A DNA stretch of 64,000 bases from Methylomicrobium lacus LW14 (GCF_000527095.1 NZ_AZUN01000001.1:3175501-3239500); one strand, 5' to 3'; shown: positions 34,193 through 42,471, counted from the stretch's first letter. Notes: generated by a model from the sequence alone, not told the origin. Translations and numbers: made by a program.

Positions 34193-34957
34193 CTACATCA
34201 GCGGTAAAATTTGCGCGAAAATCTTGCCGTTGGTCGCCAGGATTTGCTTCGGAAACAATCCCGGATTGCCCTTGAAGTCTGTCAGCGTGCCGCCGGCTTC
34301 CTGCACGATCAACGCGCCGGCGGCGACATCGTACAGGTTCAGCTCCTGTTCCCAGAACGCATCGACCTGGCCTTCCGCAACGAAGCACAGATCGAGCGCG
34401 GCGGAGCAGAAGCGGCGCTGGCCGGTCGTGCGCTGGGCGATACGGCAGAAGCGTTCGAGGTTATTGTCGGTCAAGTAGTTGCGGAGACAAGCGAAGCCGG
34501 TCGCGATCATCGCATCGCCGAGTTCGGTTTCGTCCGAGACCGCAATGCGCTCGCCATTCTTGAATGCGCCCTGGCCTTTTTCGGCGATATAGAGATCGTT
34601 GAACACCGGCGCGTACACCGCGCCGAGCACAATGTCGCCGTCGATTTCGAGCGCGATGCTGACCGACCAGCCATATTGCCCCTTCTTAAACGAATGCGTG
34701 CCGTCGATCGGATCGACGATCCAGCGGCTCGCTTGATCGGCGCTTTGCCCGCTTTCCTCGCCCCAGAAGCCGTATTCGGGGTATTCGCGGGTCAGGGTTT
34801 CCTTCAAAAACGCCTCGATCGCGACATCGGCTTCGGTCACGAAATCGCGCGCGGCCTTCTTGTTCACCGCCATGTTTTTGCGGTCATTAAAAAACTTCAT
34901 GCCGATGGCGCCCGCATCGCGGATCACTTTTTCAAGCGCGGCTTGGGTTACTCTCAT
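34193..34957 (-). CDS. Inositol monophosphatase-family phosphatase (SuhB/CysQ/HisN-like)
   Basis: A 254-residue Mg-dependent, lithium-sensitive-type phosphatase. Metal-binding motifs are complete: GEESG (Glu pair, about 66-70), WIVDPIDGTHSF (Asp-x-Ile-Asp-Gly, about 78-89) and LNLYDVAAGALIVQEAGG with the C-terminal Asp. Family members hydrolyse inositol phosphates, 3'-phosphoadenosine phosphates or histidinol phosphate. The details here (NYLTDNNLERFCRIAQRTTG and RRFCSAALDLCFVAEGQVD) are compatible with histidinol-phosphatase-type enzymes, but this is not decided. A single gene on the minus strand, beside the disrupted radical SAM gene. Confidence 0.85.
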   Translation of the reverse strand: MRVTQAALEKVIRDAGAIGMKFFNDRKNMAVNKKAARDFVTEADVAIEAFLKETLTREYPEYGFWGEESGQSADQASRWIVDPIDGTHSFKKGQYGWSVSIALEIDGDIVLGAVYAPVFNDLYIAEKGQGAFKNGERIAVSDETELGDAMIATGFACLRNYLTDNNLERFCRIAQRTTGQRRFCSAALDLCFVAEGQVDAFWEQELNLYDVAAGALIVQEAGGTLTDFKGNPGLFPKQILATNGKIFAQILPLM

Positions 34958-35100
34958 TCAGGCGGCCTCGATGACGACAGGATTAGACATAACACGGCAA
35001 ACTCCCATGCAAATCGTTATTATATCAGTCCGGCACGGGCGCTTTGCCGAAAAAGCCCGTGTCTGATTATTTTATCGGTTGATTTCGCTGAGTTGAGTTG

Positions 35101-35292
35101 ATGCGTGATAACGGCGACCCTAAACCTCTCCCGCCGCAAGTCCGCAAGGGCCGCGGCGCCTTGAGCAATCGCAGCGGGCGCTTCGAAGCCGAAACGCGCG
35201 AAGCGTTCGACGACGGCTGGGGCAGTCTCGATGAATTGCCGGCGCGTGTGCCGACCACCTTGAGCGTCGACGCAGCCAAGACCGTGCTCAGC
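35101..35292 (+). pseudogene. 5' fragment of a PA0069-type radical SAM gene
   Basis: 64 codons opening MRDNGDPKPLPPQVRKGRGA, then RSGRFEAETREAFDDGWGSL and VPTTLSVDAAKTVLS. This is the N-terminal region of the PA0069-family radical SAM proteins, which continues in intact members with a HNDSPD.PF..SINPYRGCEHGC-like CxxxCxxC part. Here the frame leaves the family exactly after TVLS (about 35292) and runs into unrelated sequence. The matching C-terminal fragment is at 40651-41016, across the arsenic island. The catalytic Fe-S motif is absent from both pieces, so the protein is lost. Confidence 0.75.
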
Positions 35293-35293
35293 C

Positions 35294-35435
35294 TGGAAGC
35301 AGCCCGAGAAAAGCGGCGCCTAGGAGGGTTCCCGTGGCATAGCTCCGCAGTAAAGGCAGGAGGCTCCTTTCTGCGCTCTTCCGGCAAAGCGAGGACACTG
35401 GCGGCAGCCACCACGCCTCCGACACCGCCCACCAA
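35294..35435 (-). pseudogene. Fragment of a ZIP-family metal transporter, frameshifted
   Basis: Read on the minus strand, one frame gives VGGVGGVVAAASVLALPEER and, after a shift near 35360, a second gives RSLLPLLRSYATGTLLGAAF then LGLLP. This is the first transmembrane region of ZIP-type zinc/iron transporters (GG.G..L.......LP and S.ATG.LLGAAFLGLLP). It stops at about 35294, where the radical SAM fragment ends, so it is truncated at the junction. It marks a rearrangement at the left edge of the arsenic island. Confidence 0.55.
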
Positions 35436-35521
35436 ACAAATATTAAACAGATTTATTAGAACAGCCAGGGCATTTTTCGATCTACTAACGCAAAGTTAGT
35501 CACTATCGTTCTCATATTTCA

Positions 35522-35540
35522 ACAATTATTGTATAATTGT
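35522..35540. promoter_or_regulatory. ArsR operator / ars promoter
   Basis: Perfect inverted repeat ACAATTAT-TGT-ATAATTGT just before the arsR start. A TATAAT hexamer (35532-35537) lies within it, so bound ArsR would cover the -10 box. Only a few bases separate it from the ATG at 35544, which suggests a very short or absent leader. Confidence 0.7.
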
Positions 35541-35543
35541 CGT

Positions 35544-35921
35544 ATGGATAAGCAACTTGCAACAATATTATTTGAATCGCTGGCTTCCGGCGTGCGTCTG
35601 GATGTGTTCCGCCTATTGGTTAAACACGCCCCCACCGGACTGGTCGCCGGAGAGATTTCCTCGTTATTGGCCCTGCCACCGACTAATCTGTCGTTTCATC
35701 TCAAAGCGATGACACATGCCGGTTTAGTTAGCGTCACCCAAGAAGGCCGTTACCAGCGTTATCGCGCCAATCTGACCGTCATGCAGGATCTGATTGTTTA
35801 TCTGACCGCCGAATGCTGTGCCGGCCATCCTGAGCAGTGCTTTGAAAGCCAGTCAACATCGGTCTTAAGTGATACTGACACGAATCCTTCACCCTCTGAT
35901 CAAATAGATTCTTACTTATGA
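35544..35921 (+). CDS. arsR: Arsenite-responsive repressor ArsR
   Basis: A 125-residue winged-helix regulator starting MDKQLATILFESLASGVRLD. The HTH region is GEISSLLALPPTNLSFHLKA followed by GLVSVTQEGRYQRY. The inducer site is of the C-terminal type: Cys91, Cys92 and Cys99 in AECCAGHPEQC, like the three-cysteine site of the Acidithiobacillus ferrooxidans ArsR, rather than the CVC site in the DNA-binding helix. It represses the operon until As(III) or Sb(III) binds. No Shine-Dalgarno is visible, and the operator lies directly upstream. It overlaps arsC by four bases. Confidence 0.93.
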   Translation: MDKQLATILFESLASGVRLDVFRLLVKHAPTGLVAGEISSLLALPPTNLSFHLKAMTHAGLVSVTQEGRYQRYRANLTVMQDLIVYLTAECCAGHPEQCFESQSTSVLSDTDTNPSPSDQIDSYL

Positions 35922-36397
35922 ATGTGCTTTTTCTTTGTACCGGCAATTCCTGCCGTTCCATTCTCGGCGAGGCCACCTTCAACCACTTGGCGCCGGAAGG
36001 CTGGCGATCCATGAGCGCAGGCAGCAAACCCACGGGGCAAGTCCACCCTCGTTCACTCGCCTTGCTGGCACGAGAAGGTATTGCCACCGAAGGTTATTAC
36101 AGCAAATCCTGGAATGATCTGCCGGTCACGCCCGATATCGTTCTGAGCGTCTGCGGCAACGCCGCCAACGAAACCTGCCCGGTTTATCTCGGACCGGTGC
36201 TGCGCAGCCATTGGGGCGTCGAAGACCCAGCCCATGCCACCGGCAGCGACGAGGAAATCGACGCGGCCTTTATGACCGCCTATCGTATTCTGCGTCATCG
36301 CATCGAAACCTTTCTGGCGCTACCGCTCAACGAATTACAAAACGACCACGAACGCCTGAAAGCGGAATTGGACCGCATCGGCAACCTGTTACCTTAA
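35918..36397 (+). CDS. arsC: Arsenate reductase, low-molecular-weight phosphatase type
   Basis: A 159-residue enzyme of the LMW protein-tyrosine-phosphatase fold. The P-loop is CTGNSCRS with nucleophile Cys7, and the redox pair is Cys79 (VLSVCGN) and Cys87 (NETCP). DPAHATGSDEE provides the general-acid Asp. It reduces arsenate to arsenite, probably coupled to thioredoxin as in the Staphylococcus enzyme; the C79-C87 spacing is one residue longer than in that protein. It overlaps arsR by four bases and is followed by arsD after 18 bases. Confidence 0.93.
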   Translation: MNVLFLCTGNSCRSILGEATFNHLAPEGWRSMSAGSKPTGQVHPRSLALLAREGIATEGYYSKSWNDLPVTPDIVLSVCGNAANETCPVYLGPVLRSHWGVEDPAHATGSDEEIDAAFMTAYRILRHRIETFLALPLNELQNDHERLKAELDRIGNLLP

Positions 36398-36415
36398 ACT
36401 TTAAAGAGAAACCTC

Positions 36416-36772
36416 ATGACCAACATTCAAGTATTTGACCCTGCCTTGTGCTGCAGCACCGGCGTTTGCGGCGTGGATGTCGATCAACAATTAGTCGACT
36501 TTTCCGCCGATGTCGATTGGGCCAAACAGAACGGTGCCCAGATCGAGCGTTTCAATCTGGCCCAGCAACCTTTGGCCTTCGCCGAAAACACCACCGCAAA
36601 AGCCTTTCTGGAGCGTTCCGGCGCCGAAGCGTTGCCCCTGATTCTGGTAGACGGCGAAGTCGCGTTGGCCGGCCGTTACCCCAACCGTAGCGAGCTGGCA
36701 CGTTGGGCCGGTATTGTCCAGGTGGAAGCAAAGGCGGAATCCAGTTGCTGCAGCGGCAGTAAATGCTGCTAA
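36416..36772 (+). CDS. arsD: Arsenic metallochaperone ArsD
   Basis: A 118-residue protein. MTNIQVFDPALCCSTGVCGV contains the metalloid-binding Cys12, Cys13 and Cys18 required for As(III) transfer to ArsA. The central domain has the thioredoxin-like LVDGEVALAGRYPNRSELARW segment. The C-terminus carries vicinal Cys pairs (SSCCSGSKCC), as in the plasmid R773 protein. It delivers arsenite to ArsA and weakly represses the operon. A ribosome site (AAAGAGAAA) precedes the ATG, and arsA begins 21 bases after the stop. Confidence 0.94.
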   Translation: MTNIQVFDPALCCSTGVCGVDVDQQLVDFSADVDWAKQNGAQIERFNLAQQPLAFAENTTAKAFLERSGAEALPLILVDGEVALAGRYPNRSELARWAGIVQVEAKAESSCCSGSKCC

Positions 36773-36793
36773 TCACCTTTTAGGACTCTCGCC

Positions 36794-38563
36794 ATGGCTG
36801 ACATGAAATTTCTCGACCAAGCGCCGCGCTTTTTGTTTTTTACCGGCAAGGGCGGCGTCGGCAAGACTTCGATTGCCTGCGCCACGGCGATACAGTTGGC
36901 GGATGCCGGCCGCCGCGTGCTGCTGGTCAGTACCGATCCGGCGTCCAATGTCGGACAAGTGTTTGGCATCACGATCGGCAACCAAATTACGGTGATTCCG
37001 GATGTGCCGGGCTTGGCGGCGCTGGAAATTGATCCCCAGGCTGCCGCCCAAGCCTATCGCGACCGTATCGTCGGGCCGGTACGCGGCGTGCTGCCGGAAA
37101 CGGTGGTAAAAGGCATCGAGGAACAACTGTCCGGTGCCTGCACCACAGAAATCGCGGCGTTTGACGAATTCACCGCGCTGCTGATCGACTCGCCACTGAC
37201 CGCCGACTACGACCATATCGTGTTCGACACGGCTCCTACCGGTCATACCATTCGCCTGTTGCAACTGCCCGGCGCCTGGAGCGGCTTTCTTGAAGAAGGC
37301 AAAGGCGACGCTTCTTGTTTGGGTCCGTTAGCCGGACTGGAAAAACAGCGCGCTCAGTACAAAGCTGCAGTCGAGGCTTTGGCCGACGCGGAGCGGACAC
37401 GCTTGATTTTGGTGGCCCGCGCTCAGCAGGCGACCTTGCGGGAAGTCGCTCACACCCATGAAGAACTGGCAGCCATTGGGCTGTTGCAGCAGTACCTGAT
37501 CATCAACGGCATCCTGCCGCGCATCGAAGCGGAAAACGATCCGTTGGCCGCCGCCATTCACGAACGCGAACAATCCGCCCTCCATGCCATCCCGGAGGTG
37601 TTGCGAGACCTCCCCTGCGATCACGTCATGCTCAAGCCTTTCAACCTGGTCGGGATCGCGGCGTTACGGCAATTGCTGGCCGATACACCTCCAGAGGCTC
37701 ATGTGAATCTCGATTCACCGATTGAACTCGATGAACCTGTCTTGTCGGATTTGGTAGATGACATTGCACTGGATGGGCACGGCTTGGTTATGCTGATGGG
37801 CAAAGGCGGTGTCGGCAAAACCACGCTGGCAGCTGCCATCGCCGTAGAACTGGCCCAACGCGGACTGCCGGTACTTCTCACCACCTCAGACCCGGCGGCG
37901 CATTTGAGCGAAACCTTGAACGGCACCGTGGACAATCTGACGGTCAGCCGGATCGATCCGCGCGTCGAAACCGAACGCTACCGGCAACATATTTTGGAGA
38001 CCAAAGGCGCAAAGCTGGATGCTCAGGGCCGAGCCCTGTTGGAAGAAGACCTACGCTCCCCTTGCACCGAGGAAATTGCCGTATTCCAGGCTTTCTCACA
38101 GATCATCCGCGAGGCGGGCAAAAAATTTGTGGTGATGGACACGGCGCCGACCGGTCATACCTTGCTGTTACTCGATGCGACAGGAGCCTATCATCGTGAA
38201 ATTAGCCGGCAGATGGGCGGCACGGGCTTGCACTACACCACGCCGTTGATGCGGCTGCAAGATCAGAAACTGACCAAGGTTCTGATCATTACCCTGGCGG
38301 AAACAACACCGGTCCTGGAAGCGGCCAGCCTCAAGGAAGACCTCAAACGAGCCGGCATAGAGCCATGGGCCTGGATCATTAACAATAGTATCGCGGCGAC
38401 GTCGGCCACATCGTCTTTGCTGCGGCATAGAGCCGCGAATGAACTTCGTGAAATTAACGTCGTGGCCAGTGATCATGCGCAACGCTATGCGGTGGTTCCG
38501 CTGTTGAGAGAAGAGCCGGTAGGCGTGGAACGCCTTCGCATGCTCATCCATCCACAGGCTTAG
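36794..38563 (+). CDS. arsA: Arsenite-stimulated ATPase ArsA
   Basis: A 589-residue soluble ATPase made of two homologous halves. P-loops are GKGGVGKT at 18-25 and 337-344; the DTAPTGHT signal-transduction motif occurs in both halves. The three metalloid-binding cysteines expected from the R773 protein are at 117, 176 and 425. ArsA takes arsenite from ArsD and normally energises the ArsB membrane pump. Full length, with no sign of damage. The only arsB sequence downstream is a 3' fragment, so its partner must be encoded elsewhere, if at all. Confidence 0.95.
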   Translation: MADMKFLDQAPRFLFFTGKGGVGKTSIACATAIQLADAGRRVLLVSTDPASNVGQVFGITIGNQITVIPDVPGLAALEIDPQAAAQAYRDRIVGPVRGVLPETVVKGIEEQLSGACTTEIAAFDEFTALLIDSPLTADYDHIVFDTAPTGHTIRLLQLPGAWSGFLEEGKGDASCLGPLAGLEKQRAQYKAAVEALADAERTRLILVARAQQATLREVAHTHEELAAIGLLQQYLIINGILPRIEAENDPLAAAIHEREQSALHAIPEVLRDLPCDHVMLKPFNLVGIAALRQLLADTPPEAHVNLDSPIELDEPVLSDLVDDIALDGHGLVMLMGKGGVGKTTLAAAIAVELAQRGLPVLLTTSDPAAHLSETLNGTVDNLTVSRIDPRVETERYRQHILETKGAKLDAQGRALLEEDLRSPCTEEIAVFQAFSQIIREAGKKFVVMDTAPTGHTLLLLDATGAYHREISRQMGGTGLHYTTPLMRLQDQKLTKVLIITLAETTPVLEAASLKEDLKRAGIEPWAWIINNSIAATSATSSLLRHRAANELREINVVASDHAQRYAVVPLLREEPVGVERLRMLIHPQA

Positions 38564-38574
38564 GATACTGTTTT

Positions 38575-38928
38575 GCGCAGGGTGGTGTATGGGGCGCCGC
38601 GTTTGGAACGGGTATGCTCACTGCGCTGCTTTCCTCTGTCATGAACAACATGCCGACGGTTCTGGTGGGAGCGCTTTCCATTGATGCAACTCATGCAGTG
38701 GGCATGGTAAAGGACGCGATGATTTACGCCAACGTAATCGGCTGCAACCTGGGGCCGAAGATTATCCCCATCGGTTCGCTAGCAACTTTGCTTTGGCTGC
38801 ATGTATTTGCGCGCAAAGGCGTGATGATCACTTGGGGTTATTACTTCAAGGAGGGTGTTGTTCTCACTGTCCCTGTACTGGGTATTACATTAGCGACGCT
38901 CGCTCTACGTCCGAGTCTCATAGGATGA
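38575..38928 (+). pseudogene. arsB: 5'-truncated arsenite pump gene (arsB 3' fragment)
   Basis: The frame reads AQGGVWGAAFGTGMLTALLS, VMNNMPTVLVGALSID, YANVIGCNLGPKIIPIGSLA, LLWLHVFARKGV and WGYYFKEGVVLTVPVLGITL to TGA. This is the last quarter of ArsB (about 117 of roughly 430 residues), including the conserved MNNMPTVL and NLGPKI.PIGSLATLLW blocks. The first three quarters are missing, and the fragment begins 12 bases after the arsA stop. An ATG at 38614 could start a 104-residue peptide with three membrane segments, unlikely to pump. Deletion inside the operon is the simplest explanation. Confidence 0.85.
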
Positions 38929-39221
38929 GACGGACATGTACCGATGAACAGATTTGATCTCCCTACGAAGTTCGTCGAAGGGTGATTACGGATTGTTCAC
39001 GGAACGGTACAAATAACCTGTGCCACCACCGCACCGATATTGCTCTTTAATGTCGGCATAACGCCGATGACTTGGGGGCTAGCGCCTTCACCGCCCTTTT
39101 GATCAGCCGCTTGCTCTACGGGGGGAGAAAAGGGGATCACTGACGGGCTGGTTGGAGTAAAACCGTCGTTTTGGCCTTGCCATTGCGAGCCTAATAACCG
39201 TTGTTCCCACAATCATAGAAA

Positions 39222-40061
39222 ATGACTACAGACAGTAAAAAAATCATGAGTGATCTAGAAGCCGCCAAAGCTAAAGCCGCGATGGCCTACAATGCCGCCG
39301 CCGATCACTTCGATCATCCGGTTAGTTCCTTCTGGCATCGCTTCGGTCAGCGGACCGTCGAACGAATCAATTTGCGACCGGGTGAACGCGTGCTGGATGT
39401 TTGTTCCGGTAGTGGTGGATCAGCATTGCCAGCGGCGGAAAGGGTCGGTGTGGACGGACATGTCATTGCTGCCGACCTTGCCGAGCGCCTGATTGACTTG
39501 GCCAGAGCCAAAGCGGAAGCGAGAAGCTTGCAAAACATCGAGTTCCGCGTCGGCGACATGTTGGCTCTGGGCTATCCCGATGACAGCTTCGATGCCGTTG
39601 TCTGCGTTTTCGGTATTTTCTTTGTGCCGGACATGACCGAAGCAGTCAGGGAGTTATGGCGCATGGTGAAGCCCGGCGGGCGGCTGGCGATTACCACGTG
39701 GGGGCCGAACTTGTTCGAGCCGGCCAACGGCGCTTTCTGGGACGCCATCCATAATGAGTGTCCCGATTTGAACCGGGGTTTCAATCCTTGGGATCGAATA
39801 TCAGAACCGGACGGTCTCAGCGCAATGCTTGCGGAGGCCAATGTGAAAACCGTCGACATCCTCGCCGAAACCGGAACGCATCCATTGAATATGCCCGATG
39901 ACTGGTGGAAGATAGCCATGGGCAGCGGCTATCGGGGAACGCTTGAGCAACTGAATACGGATACCTTGGAACGTGTGCGCCGGACAAATCTGTCACGTCT
40001 TGTTGAAGAAAAGGTGAATGCAATCGAGACGAACGTCATTTACGCGGTAGCAACGAAATAA
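39222..40061 (+). CDS. Class I SAM-dependent methyltransferase
   Basis: A 279-residue UbiE-like methyltransferase. SAM-binding motif I is VLDVCSGSGGSALPAAERV (about 58-76), motif II DLAERLIDLARAKAEARS, then VGDMLALGYPDDSFDAVVCV and MVKPGGRLAITTWG. N-terminal KAKAAMAYNAAADHFDHPVS is typical of a widespread family of unknown substrate. It lacks the conserved Cys trio of ArsM, so arsenite methylation is not supported despite lying in the arsenic island. A second ATG at 39246 (MSDLEAAKAKA) matches the family start as well; neither has a clear ribosome site. Confidence 0.82.
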   Translation: MTTDSKKIMSDLEAAKAKAAMAYNAAADHFDHPVSSFWHRFGQRTVERINLRPGERVLDVCSGSGGSALPAAERVGVDGHVIAADLAERLIDLARAKAEARSLQNIEFRVGDMLALGYPDDSFDAVVCVFGIFFVPDMTEAVRELWRMVKPGGRLAITTWGPNLFEPANGAFWDAIHNECPDLNRGFNPWDRISEPDGLSAMLAEANVKTVDILAETGTHPLNMPDDWWKIAMGSGYRGTLEQLNTDTLERVRRTNLSRLVEEKVNAIETNVIYAVATK

Positions 40062-40129
40062 AAATAAGCAAGCACTTATGCCAAATACCGTCTGCTTGGA
40101 TTAACGATAAATATAAAAAGGCGATGCCA

Positions 40130-40588
40130 ATGAACCCAAGAGTGCTTGAGCAGTACCTGCATGAACAGATACCGCTCTCACAGGCCATGCAAATCAGGGT
40201 CATCGAAGCGGAGGAGGAAAGGGTGATTCTGAGCGCCCCTTTGGCGCCCAACATCAATCACACCGAATCCGTATTCGGCGGCAGCGCCTCAGCCGTAGCG
40301 ATTCTTGCAGCATGGTCAATCATACATGTCCGCCTGAAGAGCGATGGCATCGCTAGCAGCATCGTGATCCAGAGCAATAGCATGAGCTATGAGCGGCCAA
40401 TCTACGGCACGTTTACCGCGTGCTCGTTTATTACTCAGCCAGAAGCTTGGGAGGTTTTCCTGCGCACCCTCTTGCGCAGAGGCCGTGCTAGAATTTCGGT
40501 GTCCTCCGTCCTTGAGTACGAGAACCAGTCAGTGGGCAAGTTTGCAGGGAATTTCGTGGCAATCGGCACAAACCCAACCATGCTCTAA
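40130..40588 (+). CDS. YiiD C-terminal-type hot-dog thioesterase
   Basis: A 152-residue protein. The ATG at 40130 lies eight bases after AAAAAGG; an ATG at 40124 is too close to it. LEQYLHEQIPLSQAMQIRVI, LSAPLAPNINHTESVFGGSA and WSIIHVRLKSDG are the conserved start of the putative thioesterase domain found at the C-terminus of YiiD, with Asn/His and the FGGS turn of the hot-dog fold. Substrate unknown, presumably acyl-CoA or acyl-carrier thioesters. It follows the methyltransferase in the same direction inside the island. Confidence 0.75.
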   Translation: MNPRVLEQYLHEQIPLSQAMQIRVIEAEEERVILSAPLAPNINHTESVFGGSASAVAILAAWSIIHVRLKSDGIASSIVIQSNSMSYERPIYGTFTACSFITQPEAWEVFLRTLLRRGRARISVSSVLEYENQSVGKFAGNFVAIGTNPTML

Positions 40589-40650
40589 CTCAGAGAGCAA
40601 TCAAAAAATAATTGAGACTCCTCTCACCAGCTTGTTGTGTAACTTTTTTG

Positions 40651-41016
40651 ATTCCGATGCTGAACGACGAGGAACTCGAAAAAATATTGACAGAGAGCCG
40701 TAAGGCTGGCGCGGTCTATGCGGGTTATGTGCTGCTGCGCCTGCCGCTGGAACTGCACGATCTGTTTGCAGAGTGGCTGCGCACGCATGAACCGTTGAAG
40801 GCCGAGCGCGTGCTGCAGCGGATATTCGAGGCGCGCGGAGGCAAGGCCTACGATTCGGCCTTCGGCGCGCGCATGACCGGCACCGGAGCCTACGCCGATC
40901 TGCTCGGCCAGCGCTTTAAGCTGGCCTATAAACGGCTGGTATTTCCCGGCGCGTCCGATTTCAATCTGAGCCTGTTCCGGCCGCCGGTGGGCGGCCAGAT
41001 GGACCTGTTCTGGTGA
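40651..41016 (+). pseudogene. 3' fragment of the PA0069-type radical SAM gene
   Basis: The frame gives IPMLNDEELEKILTESRKAG, VYAGYVLLRLPLELHDLFAE, RILEARGGKAYD-like text (RIFEARGGKAYDSAFGARMT), AYADLLGQRFKLAYKRLVFP and a tail LFRPPVGGQMDLFW. This is the C-terminal region of PA0069-family radical SAM proteins (AGYVLLRLP, GK.YD..FG.RM.G.G.YA.L, FRPP...L.LF). The sequence upstream of IPMLND is unrelated. With the 5' piece at 35101 it represents one gene whose middle, about 200 codons including the Fe-S site, was replaced by the arsenic island. A truncated peptide from ATG 40657 could still be made. Confidence 0.78.
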
Positions 41017-41022
41017 GCCGGC

Positions 41023-41676
41023 CTATTTTTTTTGCGCGAAAAAGGCCTGAACCGCCGCATCCCGGCCTTCCGCGACCTGCTTCACGCAAGGCCGGCTTTC
41101 GAGGCGCTTGAAATAATCCGCCACGCCCGGCACATGGGCTGCGACCAGATCCTCGCCATAAATTTTTTGCGTCGCAATCGCAATGATGCCCAGATGCAGC
41201 CAGGCGACGATGTCGGCCGCGCCGAAATTGGCGCCGATCGCATAAGGTGTAAAACTCGACAGACGCCCCAGGCCTTGCAGGCCCGCCTCGACTTTTTTCC
41301 TGACTTCGTCCTTGGTTTCGGCCGACACCGACGCGCCGAAAAATACTTCCGGATAAAGCCTGCGGGCGATCAGTTCGATATTCAATTCCAGATGCTGGAT
41401 GAACTCCCTGCATTTGGCGCGTTCGAAGGCATCGGCCGGATACAAAGGATGCTCGGGAAAGGCATCTTCGAGATATTCGAGAATCGCCTGCGATTCGGAC
41501 AGATAACCCTGTTGGGTCTTGATGAATGGAATCTTGCCCAGCGGCGAGCGCTTTAACACCGCCGCATCCTGGGACGGCGCCAACAGTTCTTCGTTGAAAG
41601 GAATGCCTTTTTCGAGCAGGGCCAGTTTGGTCTTGTTGTAATAGTTGCTGAGTGCAAAGCCGTATAAGGTAATCAT
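41023..41676 (-). CDS. Glutathione S-transferase family protein
   Basis: A 217-residue two-domain GST. The N-terminal thioredoxin-like domain (MITLYGFALSNYYNKTKLAL, PFIKTQQGYLSESQAILEYL) carries the SES glutathione-binding motif; a Ser/Asn pair in LSNYYN lies where the catalytic residue sits. The C-terminal helical domain includes GANFGAADIVAWLHLGI (N-capping box region). Cytoplasmic conjugation or peroxide detoxification is the general role; substrate unknown. Good ribosome site (GGAGATCGAAAC). It is divergent from a TetR gene with two palindromes between, so it is probably induced by a ligand of that regulator. Confidence 0.9.
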   Translation of the reverse strand: MITLYGFALSNYYNKTKLALLEKGIPFNEELLAPSQDAAVLKRSPLGKIPFIKTQQGYLSESQAILEYLEDAFPEHPLYPADAFERAKCREFIQHLELNIELIARRLYPEVFFGASVSAETKDEVRKKVEAGLQGLGRLSSFTPYAIGANFGAADIVAWLHLGIIAIATQKIYGEDLVAAHVPGVADYFKRLESRPCVKQVAEGRDAAVQAFFAQKK

Positions 41677-41711
41677 GTTTCGATCTCCAGGTTGATGACT
41701 GCATTGAAGTA

Positions 41712-41750
41712 GACTGACCGGTCAGTCGTTTGCAATAATACAGACCGGTC
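41712..41750. promoter_or_regulatory. Two TetR-type operators between the GST and TetR genes
   Basis: A perfect 16-base palindrome GACTGACCGGTCAGTC (41712-41727) and a related shorter one around GACCGGTC (41743-41750, inside CAGACCGGTCGGT). Both share the TGACCGGTCNGT-like core seen at operators of many TetR-family repressors. They fill the intergenic region and should control both genes. Confidence 0.8.
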
Positions 41751-41785
41751 GGTATAGTTGCAAATTATTTTGTAACGTTTGAGCT

Positions 41786-42361
41786 ATGACCAGCACTCTC
41801 AAAGAACGCATCCTGCAGGCTGCGTCCGAACTTTTTTACCGCCAGGGCATCCGTGCGACCGGCATCGATGCGATCGTGAAGGCGGCGGGCACCACCAAAA
41901 TGAGCCTGTACCACTATTTCCCTTCCAAACACGATCTGGTGCTGGCGCATTTGCAAAAAAGCGCCGAGGTAATGCGCGAGCGGATCATGACCGGCATCGC
42001 GGAACGCGCATCCCTGCCGAAAGACCGCTTGCTGGCCGTTTTCGATGTTTTTGGGGAGTTGTTGATGCTGGACGGCTTTCGCGGCTGTCCGTTCATCAAT
42101 GCAGCAACTGAAGCGTCCGCCGATGAAGAGGCCTTCAAACAGGCCTCCGCCGATTTTTATGACCAATTCCGCCAGTGCCTCGTCGAATTGGCGGCGGCGG
42201 CAGAGGCAAGGCAGCCCGACTTGCTGGCCCGGCAATTGAGCCTGCTGATTTCCGGCGCGATCATCGCCGAACAGATGCAGCGCGATTCTGGGGCGATGAC
42301 GGCGGCGCGCCAGGCGGCCGAAATCCTGGTCGGCCAGGCCTGTGCATCTTCGGCGCCTTGA
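41786..42361 (+). CDS. TetR-family repressor, probable regulator of the GST gene
   Basis: A 191-residue regulator. The HTH region (TLKERILQAASELFYRQGIR, ATGIDAIVKAAGTTKMSLYH, YFPSKHDLVLAHL) is a strong TetR_N match of the YxxF-K-L type common in GST- and NemR-like pairs. The C-terminal part with RGCPFINAATEASADEEAFK is shared by regulators that contain a conserved Cys in GCPF and sense electrophiles in some cases. Sensing of electrophiles here is inference. Divergent from the GST gene across two operator palindromes. Confidence 0.9.
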   Translation: MTSTLKERILQAASELFYRQGIRATGIDAIVKAAGTTKMSLYHYFPSKHDLVLAHLQKSAEVMRERIMTGIAERASLPKDRLLAVFDVFGELLMLDGFRGCPFINAATEASADEEAFKQASADFYDQFRQCLVELAAAAEARQPDLLARQLSLLISGAIIAEQMQRDSGAMTAARQAAEILVGQACASSAP

Positions 42362-42471
42362 GGGTTGTCGGAAGCTTTGTCCAGCAGGTTAACTTGCTTT
42401 AAATGTAACGCACTATGAGCGTTAGAGTCAATCGCGCTTATTGAGGTCTTCGTCTCCCTGGAGTCAGCATC

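Noticed and set aside
38997..39212. Minus-strand frame between arsB and the methyltransferase
   Set aside because: 71 codons without start context or recognisable domain; too short and unsupported to call.
39222..40061. Arsenite methyltransferase (ArsM) within the ars island
   Set aside because: It lacks the conserved Cys ligands of ArsM; it is a UbiE-like methyltransferase of unknown substrate.
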